Shown piece after piece: positions 14,301-24,447 of a stretch of DNA of 64,000 nt. The translations under genes and the position numbers were made by a program. Under the pieces are notes generated by a model. The model saw only the letters and a list, made by a program, of their open reading frames with translations, searched no databases and was not told where the DNA came from. Each line of letters starts with the position of its first letter. The first letter of the stretch is position 1. Source of the DNA: Trissonchulus latispiculum (taxonomy: Eukaryota > Nematoda > Enoplea > Enoplida > Ironidae); the NCBI GenBank assembly GCA_030248195.1, contig JASAND010020687.1, positions 84,780-148,779 on the forward strand. Direction: 5' to 3'.

Positions 14301-15197
14301 ATGCAGAATCAGTGTTGAAATACTGTATATATTTATTAACAGGAATTTTTTGACACAGCGACCCCAATTTCCTGACGCAGGACTGACGCAAATCGTGAAA
14401 CGAAATGACGACTGGGAACGAGTAGGGGAGGCGAAGTGGTCGAGTGGAGGAACCCAAAAATGGGGGGGGGCGCCCCCACTTCCGACTTACCGTAAAATGA
14501 CCCCAACAGCGATAAAGCATTTTTATAACGTTGGCTCCTTCATTTACGTAGTATAGGACAGTTCAATAAAATCCAAATCAACGATAATTGCGAAACCTAA
14601 TTATATAATATAATCAATCAGTTACCAACCAAAACTGAGGACAGGCTTGGTGGAATCTTGAGAGTAAGACTGGGTCGACGCCTCCGAGAAGGGGAACTGC
14701 CCTTGGCCGACGGATAGTCCAAGTCTCCCGGATCAGGTACCGGTGTCGACAGGGTTGGGACAGGAAAAGCTGAAGCCACAGCTCCACCAACAAAATCGTC
14801 TGAGCTGTTGCCACCATCAGTTAACAGTGTATCACCGGTCTTTTCTATGTGGACTGGATAGGGTTCCGATTCAATTTCAACCTGAAAATGTCGTGAAGAA
14901 AACTGTATGTATATACAACAGTGTATATGTATACGTACTTTTTGCTTTTACACGCTGGTAGATCTGCGCAGGTGTAACAGTATATATAGCTCAAAACAAA
15001 GTTAAATTAATTATGATATAATAAAATAGAAAACGCACGTACGGTAGCTACAGAGACAGGAACATTTTCCGGATCCAACGTTGGGGCCATTGTTGCCCTT
15101 TTAAAGGTGTCGTCAAAAGGATTCACTTCATTCAACAGCTGTTGCAGCTCTGCAGGAACTACCAGCGACTTTGCACCGGCAAAAGCAGATAAGCATT
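2236..15197 (-). CDS. host ATF2/ATF7-like bZIP transcription factor, split gene, 5' part missing
   Basis: Seven exons on the minus strand: 15197-15043, 14881-14630, 13538-13282, 4541-4395, 4012-3806, 3180-3084 and 2355-2236 (stop TAG). Every intron runs GT to AG and all phases agree, giving about 410 residues without an internal stop. The product has an N-terminal segment with NPFDDTFKRA, like the PF..FK+A motif after the activation domain of ATF2/ATF7. A Ser/Pro-rich middle follows, then at the C-terminus a basic region (ERNKAAVTRYRKRKR) and a leucine zipper ending LLRHTDC. The distance from the basic region to that H-x-D-C matches ATF2-class proteins. Known family role: dimeric CRE-binding factors acting downstream of stress kinases. 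The basic region carries Tyr where ATF2 has Cys, as ATF4-type factors do, so the subfamily is not certain. The usual N-terminal zinc finger would lie beyond 15.2 kb. The 8.7-kb intron is full of repeats. Confidence 0.82.
3084..3180 (-). CDS. bZIP gene exon, basic region and first zipper heptads
   Basis: 1 nt plus 32 codons. It encodes AAVTRYRKRKRQ and then leucine heptads ending NTELE. The acceptor is tttgatttag; the donor gttggt is weak but is in phase with the last exon. Confidence 0.85.
3330..3700. repeat. purine-rich repeat in a bZIP intron
   Basis: Reiterated 'ccgaaaagtggg' words flank an AT-rich core. It belongs with the G-rich element group at 17.3, 18.3 and 23.8 kb by composition; the ends are not defined. 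Confidence 0.45.
3806..4012 (-). CDS. bZIP gene exon, Ser-rich linker and start of basic region
   Basis: 207 nt. The Ser/Pro linker runs into the first half of the basic region (CFYDKTERN). The donor (gtacgtaagt) splits the next Lys codon, which the following exon completes with G. Confidence 0.82.
4395..4541 (-). CDS. bZIP gene exon after the giant intron
   Basis: The acceptor is cttttgttttag; the donor is gtacgt. 147 nt with 1 nt in and 2 nt out, as both neighbours require. It encodes AGRKLSVSLKIGNQEIN and onward, with no recognised domain. Confidence 0.72.
4851..5207. mobile_element. foldback element (interrupted)
   Basis: An imperfect palindrome. The outer arms match as attaattatagcttta (4851-4866) against its complement near 5192-5207, and inner arm pairs such as 'ctgctctttc' continue the symmetry. 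The right arm is interrupted by the 123-bp MITE at 5058-5180. Confidence 0.7.
5058..5180. mobile_element. small MITE with 7-bp target duplication
   Basis: Terminal inverted repeat CAAGAGTACA; 123 bp. It is flanked on both sides by ATTAAGC (5051-5057 and 5181-5187). It holds a short hairpin gtgtgcc-atta-ggcacac. It is inserted in the right arm of the foldback element, so it is the younger of the two. Confidence 0.8.
5888..6277. mobile_element. MITE with about 95-bp terminal inverted repeats
   Basis: The ends read ACCAAGAGTACATAATAGAT and its complement, and the arms stay complementary to the C/G runs near 6005 and 6177. A lone related end lies at about 5748-5773, and the MITE at 5058-5180 shares CAAGAGTAC, so these are one family. 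Confidence 0.8.
6278..7565. other. intron sequence; no gene seen
   Basis: It holds the 6722 hairpin, a long C run at about 6954-6972, and short frames of repeat type. No coding region can be supported. Confidence 0.4.
6722..6749. repeat. perfect 12-bp hairpin
   Basis: TAGGTAGTGCGC, loop GTCA, then the exact complement. The purpose is unknown; similar isolated hairpins occur at 179, 29924, 42517, 43318, 43549 and 45597. Confidence 0.7.
7566..9806. repeat. satellite array, about 140-150 bp units (interrupted)
   Basis: Starts of the marker 'atcgattttt' lie at 7642, 7791, 7940, 8079, 8221, 8360 and 8508, then after an insertion at 9509, 9657 and 9796, giving spacings of 139-149 bp. Each unit has 'ggtatcaaatgaaagccc' and 'ccctgaccagggtccgga'. 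All long frames here are translations of the repeat. Confidence 0.92.
8641..9497. mobile_element. 857-bp non-autonomous element inside the satellite
   Basis: The terminal inverted repeat is near GGGCCC(T)GTTGCATAAAA, and the satellite resumes exactly after it. CTGG is found on both sides (8637-8640, 9498-9501), a probable 4-bp target duplication. Internal copies of 'ttttatgcaacg' and 'cctattg' occur near the right end. No transposase is visible. Confidence 0.75.
9807..10935. repeat. satellite array, about 125-bp units with C runs
   Basis: About nine units marked by 'ttttccgtaccccacgcacc' starting near 9839, 9966, 10088, 10219, 10350, 10474, 10599, 10722 and 10843. Each holds a C run of 5-12 followed by ggtgggagttcggcc. 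It abuts the previous satellite directly. Confidence 0.9.
10936..11330. repeat. decayed purine-rich element with CCGGCGAAGCCGG hairpin
   Basis: It contains ctccggcgaagccggcaaa near 11050 and G/C runs up to 11292, features shared with the elements at 16770, 17269, 18257 and 23757. The ends are unclear. Confidence 0.5.
11331..11700. other. no gene seen
   Basis: AT-rich intron sequence without a clear repeat or coding frame. Confidence 0.4.
11716..11927. repeat. 51-bp tandem repeat, each unit a hairpin
   Basis: Four units start at 11716, 11769, 11820 and 11871. Each carries TCGGCGCTGAA and, about 15-20 bp later, its exact complement TTCAGCGCCGA (one arm of the third unit has a single change). 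Confidence 0.88.
12460..13011. mobile_element. TTAA-flanked MITE with about 60-bp TIRs
   Basis: The left end (12460-12519) and right end (12951-13011) are exact complements over about 60 bp, beginning GGAAAACAAGTTGCAAC. TTAA lies on both outer sides (12456-12459, 13012-13015), as for piggyBac-type insertions. No transposase frame. Confidence 0.8.
13282..13538 (-). CDS. bZIP gene exon, helical then Pro-rich
   Basis: The acceptor is atttttaatttttag; the donor gtgggt leaves 2 nt, matching the next exon. It encodes a helix-prone stretch (QRCELQTAELTRLIETLQ) and a Pro-rich tail. Just past the donor lies a (TAG/TTG)n-like run. Confidence 0.7.
13539..14629. other. bZIP intron; no further gene seen
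   Basis: 1.09 kb of intron with a C run at 14221 and a G run at 14462; it resembles decayed purine-rich elements. No coding frame. Confidence 0.4.
14630..14881 (-). CDS. bZIP gene exon, Ser/Pro-rich
   Basis: 84 whole codons between acceptor acattttcag and donor gttggt. It encodes an acidic start (VEIESEPYP) and a basic patch SPSRRRRPSLTLKIP. An alternative donor 12 nt earlier would also keep the frame. Confidence 0.7.
15043..15197 (-). CDS. bZIP gene exon 1 of those visible (PF..FK+A segment)
   Basis: The acceptor is cccgatttttcag, just above 15197; the donor is gtacgt, below 15043. The exon has 2 nt, then 51 codons, ending in phase 0. The reading frame stays open upstream to an ATG at 15238-15240, so an unspliced start there cannot be excluded, but the strong acceptor favours an internal exon. 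Confidence 0.7.
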
Positions 15198-16151
15198 CTG
15201 AAAAATCGGGCACAATAAAGCAGTAGAAACCCGATGGCATAAGCGGGATACACAGTTTGAACTCTCCGAATGCGCCGAGCTATTTTTAGGGTAAATTGGA
15301 AGGGAGCCTTCAGAGGAGGCGGGCAAGAAGAAGAGCCAAAATTAGTATACAGGTATATATACGTTTAATTTTTCGGCGTATTTCTCATGTATATAAGTAT
15401 GTATATACGTATATTATATATTACTGCATATAACTACGTATGTATATACACAATAATCATAGGGGTCGCGATGTGTGAAAGGTGGCTGGAGACAGTGTAA
15501 AATAAGCTGCGCAGAAGCTGCGCAAAATCCAGCGCACATTTCGTGCGCAAATTGTAGAGCACATCGAGTTTAGTACGTCTTGGAAGTTTCAGCTCCGTAT
15601 CACTTACGTACCGTTAAAAAGTTGCACCCCGGACCGGTTATGGCGGCAATGTTTTTTTCCGGTTTCTTCTATTTTATGGTTGTATTGTACATATATACTG
15701 TTCGCCGGTTTCACGTGTTCTGCAGTGGTGGGCCAACTTAAAGGACTATAGGGTCTAGTAGTACCCTCTAAACAAATTAAGAATCGCAGCTTTTTTTGCG
15801 CCGCAGCTGCGCCACAGCGCCGCAGTGGCCCCGCAAAATCGGCTCAGAGCGAAAAGTGACCATTTTTGTGGTCGTCGCTCAGGTCGAACGTTGCGAGCTG
15901 GAGCTAATTTCATTTTATATTCAGAAATTACATATATTGAACTAACTAACTGTCCAGGTTGCGTTTCTCTATCACTTCCCTAGCGACCACAGTGGCCCGT
16001 CAAAAATGGCGAAAATTTGAAAAATGGAAAATCGAAATTTCTCGCTATCTATTCGAAGGCTCAAATCTTCCATACAACGGTTTTCTGGCACAGAGAATCG
16101 ATTCCCGCAGTCAGTTTTACCGTCAGACCCACCCATCTTGCTGGGCTGGTT

Positions 16152-16691
16152 GTTGTTGTTGATTTGGTGGTCGTTGTGGATATCCATAAACGGCGGCCTG
16201 ATTAAGCAACCAGACCACTATCCCGCAAGAAGTCCAGCACCTGGCCAGGGGCAACCCGGAGGACAGAGAGGTTGGGTGAGGGACCCAGGATATTATACCT
16301 GGATCTAGTATACCTGGGGGCTGGGGCACCGGAGGAGAAGATGCCCCAGATCCTCCTCCTCTTCCCCGCATTGTGGGCAAAGGGGGGAAGGTTGGGTGGT
16401 TGGATTGATAGTATGTCTATATTGCGCAAGGAGGAGGGATTTGCCGGTCCTGAGTTGGGAGAGAAGCACCCGCTCCTTCTTTGCGAGACCCGATTCCGCT
16501 TCCGGCGGCACAGGTCCACGGGTCCCGTAGATTTGGAGAGTGGTGCCGTGGGAGATGCCGGTCAACCAGGAGGATTTGACGGCCCGTTTGATGGCTGCTC
16601 TGGCGTCGCCATACTCAACATGGACGTCGGTTTGGGCCAATGAGCAACCCTGCTTGGCAAGGGAATCTGCTTCTTCATTTCCTCGTAGGCC
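16152..16691 (-). mobile_element. 5'-truncated LINE fragment (RNase H and C-terminal zinc knuckle)
   Basis: The minus frame 16691-16305 encodes the end of a non-LTR retrotransposon ORF2. It has the RNase H motif GNEEADSLAK, then a Cys/His knuckle CPQCGEEEEDLGHLLLRC just before the stop. The 3' UTR runs to a (CAA)n-like tail at 16152. GGCTGGTT occurs on both sides (16144-16151, 16692-16699), an 8-bp target duplication, and the repeat around it continues without loss. The reverse transcriptase and endonuclease are absent. Dead copy. Confidence 0.88.
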
Positions 16692-16769
16692 GGCTGGTTC
16701 CACTTTGCCGTCGGCAGGGTCAACTCGGAAACCGCTTACTGGAGGTCCATACATAGTAGGCTTTACCTG

Positions 16770-17109
16770 CAGGGTATTTTTTAACAGGGGCGGGGCGGGG
16801 GGCCCCCGAAATTGACCTCCCCCCCGAAAATGCCTTCCCCCCGAAATCGCCCCCTCCCGGGATTTTTGCTTCCCCCCCCCCCGGGATTTTTTGGAGGCCC
16901 AAATTTTTGCCAAAAATAGGCCAATTTTCAAAGATTTTCCGGCTTCGCCGGAGAGTTTTTTCGTAAAAATCTATAGCTATTTTTAGCTTGAATCCTGGCA
17001 TTTTCGAGAACTTTTTGCGTTTCAAGATGCAAAATACGCCAAAAAATACATTTTTTTGGCTCATTTTTGCAAAAAATCTTCCCCCCCCCCCGAAAAATAT
17101 CCCTCCTGC
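16770..17109. mobile_element. purine-rich element with CCGGCTTCGCCGG hairpin
   Basis: Bounded by CCTG on both sides (16766-16769, 17110-17113). The ends resemble each other (CAGGGTATTTTT / GCAGGAGGGATATTTTT). G/C runs sit near both ends and an A-rich core carries the hairpin word. Confidence 0.65.
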
Positions 17110-17268
17110 CCTGACCTCTCAAAATTTTGTCTATAGGGGTTTTCTAATGTGCCCAGCTCATTTCCGGTACCCGTTTTTCCGTGCGACGTACCTATTTTGC
17201 TGGGCTGGTTCTACTTTGCCGCCGGGAGGATCAAGACGGAAACCGCTTCCTGGAGGTCCATAGGGGTG

Positions 17269-17637
17269 CTGGGTTAATTTTAGGCAAAAATCAGTGGGGG
17301 GGAATAAAATGGGCCAAAAATGCTAAAAACGCTGTATAAATAGCCTGTTTTCCACATACACTGCTATAACTATGCTTAAAAGTGCTCAAAAATCAAGTTT
17401 TAGCAACAAAAAAGGCGATTTTTGATCAAAAATATCCGGCGAAGCCGGAAAATTTTTTAAAAATTGACCAAAAATCCTAAAAATTTGGCAATTTCTGGGC
17501 ACCTTAGGGTGAGTGGGTGAGTGGGGGGAGGGAAGCCCAAAAAAGTGGGGATGGGGCCGCGTGGAGGGGGAGGTGCTCGAGTAGAGGGGGGCCCAAAAAG
17601 TGGGGGGGGGCGCCCCCCCGCAGGAAAATAAACCCAG
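17269..17637. mobile_element. purine-rich TIR element (CTGGGTT ends)
   Basis: 369 bp; ends CTGGGTTAATTTT and AAAATAAACCCAG. One strand is strongly G-rich; it holds CCGGCGAAGCCGG near 17434. It is closely related over its whole length to 23757-24154. No coding frame. Confidence 0.75.
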
Positions 17638-17639
17638 GG

Positions 17640-17880
17640 GAATTTTGGGTCAAAAATTAAATTTTTCAAATGTGGTCAAATTTGGCATCAAATGAAAGCC
17701 CTAAGTGAGCGAAGCAACTTTTGTCATAGAACTACGTATCCAAAGTGGCAGCAGAGTGCTGTGGTGGGGTAGGGACTTAGGCGATTTTGGGTAAAAAATA
17801 ATTTTTTTCAAAAGCGGTCAAATTTGGTGTCAAATGAAAGCCGAAGTTAACTGAACAACTTTCGCCATAGAACATACCAA
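17640..17880. repeat. satellite-like repeat, about 142-bp units
   Basis: Two degenerate units with 'aaatgaaagcc' at 17690 and 17833, related to 1262-1507. In both places the units lie beside a purine-rich element. Confidence 0.55.
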
Positions 17881-18256
17881 AACTTGCCGTGTCGGATTTA
17901 TGTCTTTTAAACCGAACAGATTGATATATAGATAGATAGGATAGACATAGGCCCAACACACATATTATCCCCTTTTGTGCGGAGCATTTTTGTTACTTGT
18001 ATATGTATATATATATATATATAATGGATGCAACACTACCAGGGCAATGATTTTCTCCAGGTTGGTCTTGCGACAAATGTTTATGAGTACGTTTAATGAG
18101 CTGCACTGTATATCGAAAAAGGTGCACTGTAGCCTAAAAATTCGGTTCAGTTTAGAGGGGTCATCCCCCCATTTCGGATGTTGATGGAGTCCCCCGGATC
18201 AAGTTTGGATTCTCCCTTAACCCAAACCCGGACAAGTGGTAAACCTACATATGTAT

Positions 18257-18653
18257 CTGGGCTTATTCTAGGGATTTTTTCTTGGGGGGGGGCCCCCAAA
18301 GGTCCGAGGGGCAAGGAATTTTTGGGGGGGGCGAAAATTTTTCGAAAAATATGCTAAAAATAGCGCTGTTTTTCTGGCATATACTATAAAAGTTGATTTT
18401 TATAGCAAAAATAAGCAGATTTAGTGTTGAAAAGGGCAAAAACTGAGTAAAAATGTCCGGCGAAGCCAGAAAATTTTTGAAAATTTGGCCTTCTGAGCGA
18501 TTTTTTCAGGGCAAAATTTGGTACCAAAAGGGGCACCCACTTTTTTTTGGGGGGGCGATTTTTGGGGGGGGGGAACGATTTTTGGGGGGGGAAGGGTGTT
18601 TATGGGGGGCCCCCCCCCCCCCCCCCCCCCCACCCCCACTAGAATAAGCCCAG
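18257..18653. mobile_element. purine-rich TIR element (CTGGGCTTATTCTAG), 5-bp duplication
   Basis: Perfect 15-bp terminal inverted repeats at 18257-18271 and 18639-18653, flanked on both sides by TGTAT. It contains the CCGGCGAAGCC hairpin word (one change) near 18455 and very long G and C runs. 397 bp, non-autonomous. Confidence 0.85.
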
Positions 18654-19030
18654 TGTATATACGTACGTACTGCGGCTTTTCCAGACGAAAAATGCGGGTG
18701 GGTAAGTGCAGAGAAAACCAAAATCTGTTTCGACCTCTGTGAAACAAGTTTAAACTGTGAAACATACCCCGTTTAGGCATCTGGCATTTTCTGGGCACCT
18801 TATAGTGAGTGGGAGAAGCCCAAAAAAGTGGGGGTGGGCGCCCTTCCCCTCCCCACAGTAAAGCAAACCCAGATGCATGCATGAAAATGTTTTGGCCTTT
18901 AGGAATAATTTAATAATATTGTTTCAAAAAATGCTCAGTAAACACTCATGTCACGAATTCGAAAATTTTCTCAGCTGGTGGGGGGCCCTACGCTAGTGAG
19001 CCCGCTACCCCTACGTTCTTATTACATATA

Positions 19031-21245
19031 GTCAGACCCGGGATAAAAAAACACCCACAAATAAGGGTAAAAAAACGGGGCCGCCCTGGAAGTCTGGTAG
19101 ACCCGGCGAGTCCCACTAATGTGTGATAATATATAGCAAGGTTCACAAAAAAAAATCACCCCGAAAATTCACAAAAAAAAATCACCCACCTAGACGGCTA
19201 ACAACAAGCCGCAGCCGGAAAATTTTTTGCATGGTAATAGCCACAAGCCCCAACCCTAACATATATAAGCTTGGCTGCCGAGGTCCAACTCCTCCGACTA
19301 GGGTGCCCAAAATAGTCGACCCACCCAAAATCGGACCCTCGGACAACTCCGGACCAAAATTGAAATTTTTGCTGGTACTCACTATGGACTTTGCGCAGCT
19401 ACCCCATATTATGCATGTGACATGTCCTAACTCTAAGCTATCCAACCATATATTGGATTCCCTGCCATGTCCTCTGGGTTCGCCACCGGCGGGTGATTTT
19501 TTTTTGTGAACAAGTTCACAAAAGAAAAATCACTATCAACTATTTATAAAATGCCTCTGGGGCAACCGCTAGGGTAAAACTAATGCCAAATTCGAGCTCA
19601 GCTACCCGGAAAACCTATATAGAGCATGTTTTAGGTACCTCAACCCCCTTCTGACAGACGGTCCGGCCGATGGACCCGGCCCGGACCCTCCGGACCCAGG
19701 GGGTGGTCAGGATCACCTATCTGGGCAAACGCTACCTAAAAACTAATGCCAAATTTGAATTCTACGCACCGAAAAACCTATATAGGCGAGTTTTTAGGCT
19801 TCTGGGGCCTTGAAATAAAATTTTTGGTCAGTCACGTGACCCCGACCCAGGTCACGTGACCCTAGGCCAAGTCACGTGACCATTCCAGATTCGAAATTAC
19901 TCCGCCAAATTGTTTGTTCTGTGCTTACTAGAGCAATAGAACACAAAATAAGTGGATTCCTAGCTTCCTGGTATCAATAATAAAGGTCAAGCACATTGGC
20001 CTGGGTAGCCACTTTGGACCCGGGGGCCGAGAACCAAAATTCGAAGTTCAGCCTGTGCAAAAAAACTTTGGGGTCCAAATTTTTTTTACATAATAACACT
20101 ATGGACTATGCTCTATTTATGCATGAAAACAAAAATTTCCTAGCTATATCCTGAGATCAGATCCGGTGGTGATTTTTTTTTTGTGAACAAGTGATTTTTT
20201 TTTTGTGAATTCGTTCACAAAAAAAAAATCACAAAAATTTTTTATTACTCACGCTACATGAGGGCTACCGGCATGAAATTTGCACCATATGTAGAGGGGG
20301 TCACTGCCGTTCCATACGTACCAAAAGTTTTTCGATCGGACTTCATTTGCGAAATTGCCAGCAAAATTTCGATTTTTGATTTTTTTTTGTGAACCTTGCT
20401 ATAGCGCCACCCTAGATGACCTCAAACTATAAGTATGAGACGCCTGGACCAAATAGAAAGTTTTCAGTGTAATTTCAAAGTTAACCTCCCAAAACCACCG
20501 CCAAAAGCTAAGGGTCATATCGGAATTTCTAAACTTCTCTTGCTAGCGTGGAGAGACTCCGGGCTCCAATACTGTGCATGTGAGTTTGTAATGGCCCCAA
20601 GTATTAACACACAAGGAACCATATCCCCTACTGCATTGGGGCTCCACCAGCTGACCATTTTTTTACCCCCAAAATTTCGCCACTTTTCGGGTAAAAAATG
20701 GTCAGAACCCAGCAAAAAAATTTTTTCTGAAGCAGTATGGGGGTTTTAATGCGTTTAGAACGCTTAAAAAGCATCGATTAAGCCTAAAAACTTTTTAAAT
20801 TAGTCAAAACCGACCATTTTTGAATATTTTTCAAAAATGACTATTTTGCTTATGAAACCTGATTGGTTGATGCTGCACAATTTTTGAACTTTTCAAATCG
20901 ATAAAAATTGTTACCAATTCATTATAACTTTGGTTTTTTTGGCCAAATATACTAAATTTGATGCGCTCTTTCACGTGGAAGCATCAAATCTACGCCAGCG
21001 CCAATATTTTTGGGTGATTTTTTTATACCACAAGCCATTTTTTCTTTACGTACCATTTTGTCGGGTAAAAAAATCACCGATTTTTTTAATTAATCTGAGA
21101 ACCTGTGGTGCTAGGAAAGATTTTAATACCTGAATCGATAGAGGGCAGTGCCGTGCACTTACACGCAAAACCGCTTCCAGATTGGCCAACATTTGCGAAA
21201 GTTAGAGGCTTACGTCGAAAACCGTTTTTTTATCCCGGGTCTGAC
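19031..21245. mobile_element. TA-flanked element with GTTCAC-A9-TCACC words
   Basis: Perfect terminal inverted repeat GTCAGACCCGGGATAAAAAA; TA on both outer sides. Internal words of the form GTGATTTTTTTTTGTGAAC recur in both orientations (19140-19200, 19490-19535, 20170-20235, 20380). No transposase frame survives. 2.2 kb. A partial relative of its left half lies at about 23170-23756. Confidence 0.8.
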
Positions 21246-21801
21246 TATAACATACAATAAAATGCTATTATATAGCAGTTATTTATACACGTAAGTATAA
21301 TAATAGTAAAAATAATAATCTTGCATATATATATATATATACTTGTATCCAAATACTGATCGGTCTGAATCTCTTCCATCCTGTTGCAAAAATCCGTGAA
21401 AATAGAAACAGTCACAAAATCGTCTGAAAGAAAAAGAAAATTTGGGATATCTTACAATAACATCCACAATATATATAGAAATATATACGATACACGCAGT
21501 GGCGGATCCAGGGGATTTGGGCCCCCTCCTTTGACATTCCGGGCCTCCCTAGAAAATGTTTTCAGCTGTTTATATGCAATTTTGAGAGAAAATTAAGCAT
21601 AATTTTAATAAATTTCACAAATTTTTAAAAAATTTCGCCTGCGGCGCACTTATACTTCTGTGCTGCTTTATTACGTACGTATATAGTTCTGTGACAGAAC
21701 TTCTGTCTCTTAAAGTGTCTTCTATTTTGTTTCCTTTCCTGTTTTGTAAGTATATAATTGTACTCAACGCCTTCAGTTTATTTTATGACTATATATATAT
21801 A

Positions 21802-22899
21802 GAGGTCGGGGAAAAAACCAACCCGCAAGTGGTGGGGAAAAAACCAACCCCCCGTTTGGGCGATGAGGATGAGCTAGCGGGCTCAAATTTTGCATGCAAG
21901 TTGGTAGGGCCCATCCCACCTACCACACCAAATTTGAGCTAAATCGGACCACTTTTGAGCATTCTTTGACATTTTGAAAATTTTGGCATTTTTGACCCCC
22001 CAGAAATTCAAAATTTGCCTATTTTTGAAGGCCTGTAAAAAATTTTCCATAGCAGTTAGATAATAACTTTAATATATATATAGTTTCTATGAGAACTACA
22101 TGTGCTCTTTCCAAAAATGTCGGTCTCGCCTTCCTGTGACGCTTGGCAAGCTGCCAGCAGAATTTTGACAAAATGGGAAAAAACCAAGGGGTGGGAAAAA
22201 ACCAATGTTTGCTTTTGCTGCCAAACTCCCAAAAATGGTTCTTATATAGTTGCTCAAAAGTCATCCACATAGCAAGTTTAATGCGTTCTTTCACGTGAAC
22301 AGCTCAAAATTGCATTTGGACTTTCACTTGGCAATTTTGTGCTAGCCGGTAAAAACCTCATTTCGGCGGATCGGCTGTTTGCAGCTAAAGTGGCCAAAAG
22401 TACTCTAGGACAAAGAAATACGCGAAAAAACACTGAAACAACGTTTATTTTAATTTATTTCATCGAATTTCGAATGATTTACAAATTTTTGCATTTTAAC
22501 ATAGATACTGACAAATTTGATGAAACCTAGCCAGTTGATGCTGCAAATATTGATGTTTGATTTTCTCACTTATTATACGAAATATCGCAAAAATAAGTGC
22601 AGATATGAAGTCATAAACGTCGATTTAACCAGTTGCATGCATAAAATCGCTAATGAGTTACCCTGACCGAATACTGCGGTTGGTCTTTCCCATCGGTTGG
22701 TTTTTTCCCGCCATTGGTTTTTTACCCCAGCTAATTAACCGTTAATTACTAATTAACGACAGGACCTCGAGAGGCGATTTATATACCAAAATGACAGTCT
22801 AGACAGGGCTTGATAAGAAAATAATTTATAGCCGGATTGCTCCACTGGGTAGTTCTGCAGAGTCCAAAAAGTGACTACCTTGGTTTTTTCCCCGACCTC
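21802..22899. mobile_element. TA-flanked element with GGGG-A6-CCAA words
   Basis: Perfect 20-bp terminal repeat GAGGTCGGGGAAAAAACCAA. Internal word copies are forward near 21834, 22169 and 22192, and reversed near 22693 and 22713. It shares 'gctctttcacgtg'-type and 'gttgatgctgca' core sequence with the neighbouring elements. Confidence 0.8.
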
Positions 22900-23169
22900 T
22901 ATATATACCGGCTTATACGAGCATTTACAAATTTTATTTTGCTTTCATAACGTATGTATATACATATATAAACAGACAATGCAAGATTGATAATTGGATA
23001 CTTCTGAAAGTGCTCTTAAATCGTGAAAGTGAAAAATTCTGAAAAAAAGAAAAAAATTTTGGTCAAAAATTGTGGCCGCGTTTGGTAAGTTTGCGAAAAA
23101 TCCAAACTAGGTAGACACGATTCAATAATACCAAACGACGCAGAAGATGTAGAGCTTTATTTTGATATG

Positions 23170-23756
23170 TCGCTCAATTCATAGCTCTCAGCATTGAGTA
23201 AGTTATAGCTTTCCAAAGTGGGCTAAATGTAAGGGAAGTGCGACCTTAAGTGAGGGTACCCAAAAGTGACCTCAAAAACGTTCATGACCGAAGTTCGAAT
23301 TTCGGCTACTATTTATATACTAAGGGAAAACCCTAGGCAACCCATATTGTGCATGTGACACGTCCTGACTGTGGGCTATCGGTACATATATAGAAGCTCC
23401 CAGTCGGACCTCTGAGCCGTCCTGGGGTGGGTGATTTTTTGTTAAAATTTTAACAAATAAAAAATCATTTTTATGTTTGTTACTGAAGTCAGAACAGCAG
23501 CAAGATCAAAACTAACGACAAATTCGAGCTCAGCGACCTCGAAAACCCTTATATATGTTGTTTTTGAGGTTGCCTGGCACTTCTGGTAGTCCAACCTGGT
23601 AACCAGCTGGGCCTGAACCGTCCGACGGCAAACGTGATCCCAGAAGTCAGTGTTAGCCCATAGTTACCTAAAAACTAATGCCAGATTTGAATTCAGCGCC
23701 CTGGAAAAACCCCCTAGGACATGTTTATAGTCACTTCGGACTGTCCAGTTGGTACC
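23170..23756. repeat. decayed relative of the 19031-21245 element
   Basis: Blocks such as 'aaattcgagctcagc' and 'catgtgaca(c/t)gtcct' occur in the same order as in 19390-19640. A word pair around 23432-23468 (tgattttttgtt/aacaaataaaaaatca) replaces the A9 word. Confidence 0.6.
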
Positions 23757-24154
23757 CTGGGGTTTTTCTAGGCAAAAATAAGTGGGGGGGGGACGAGTGG
23801 GGGGGTGGGGGGAGGTCCAACAGTGGGGGGGGGGGAAATAAAATGGGCTAAAAATGCCAAAAATACAGTATAAAAAACCTGTTTTCTACATACACTGCTA
23901 TAACCAAGCATAAAAGTGCACAAAAATTACGTTTTGGCACCAAAATAGACAATTTTTGACCAAAAAATTCCGGCGAAGCCGGAAAATTTTTGAAAATTTT
24001 GACCAAAAATCCTAAAAACTTTGGCAATTTCTGGGCACCTTAGGGTGAGTGGGGGGGGGAAGCCCAAAAAAGTGGGGGGGGGAAGAGGTCGAGTGGGGGG
24101 GGAACCCAAAAAGTGGGGGGTCGCCCCCCACCCCCCCAGGTAAAAAAAACCCAG
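23757..24154. mobile_element. purine-rich TIR element, second full copy
   Basis: Aligns end to end with 17269-17637, including the core 'gaccaaaaatcctaaaa' and CCGGCGAAGCCGG near 23971. Ends CTGGGGTTTTT / AAAAAAACCCAG. One strand is G-rich throughout. Confidence 0.75.
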
Positions 24155-24447
24155 AAACTAATACATACATCTGTTTAATAGAGCCTATAGATTAAATTGG
24201 TATAGGTTTTACCCGGGTTCGGTCTGTTATGGGTGGTCCAGGGGGTCTAAAATCGGACATGGTGCCATTTCAAGCCAAAATTTCAATTTTGGCCAAAAAT
24301 GCTTATTTTTGCCTTAAAATGGGTCTAGTTTGGCTCTAAATACAGGAAAAACACGTTTCTACACGATAGGATGCTTAAACTGCCAAAATAAACACTTTTA
24401 AAAAATTTCCAAAATTAGCCTATGTTTATGTGTTAAACATATATGTA

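Larger units (their letters stand above)
15459..17262. repeat. dispersed repeat, copy 2, carrying two insertions
   Basis: Colinear with 178-1254 at high identity, including the start of the 163-bp units. It is interrupted by a LINE fragment (16152-16691) and a purine-rich element (16770-17109); the repeat resumes exactly after each. It lies upstream of, or in the first introns of, the bZIP gene. Confidence 0.85.

Noticed and set aside
16305..16931. A 208-residue gene on the minus strand
   Set aside because: Only the part up to 16691 is LINE; the rest runs through the host repeat and a purine-rich element beyond the insertion boundary.
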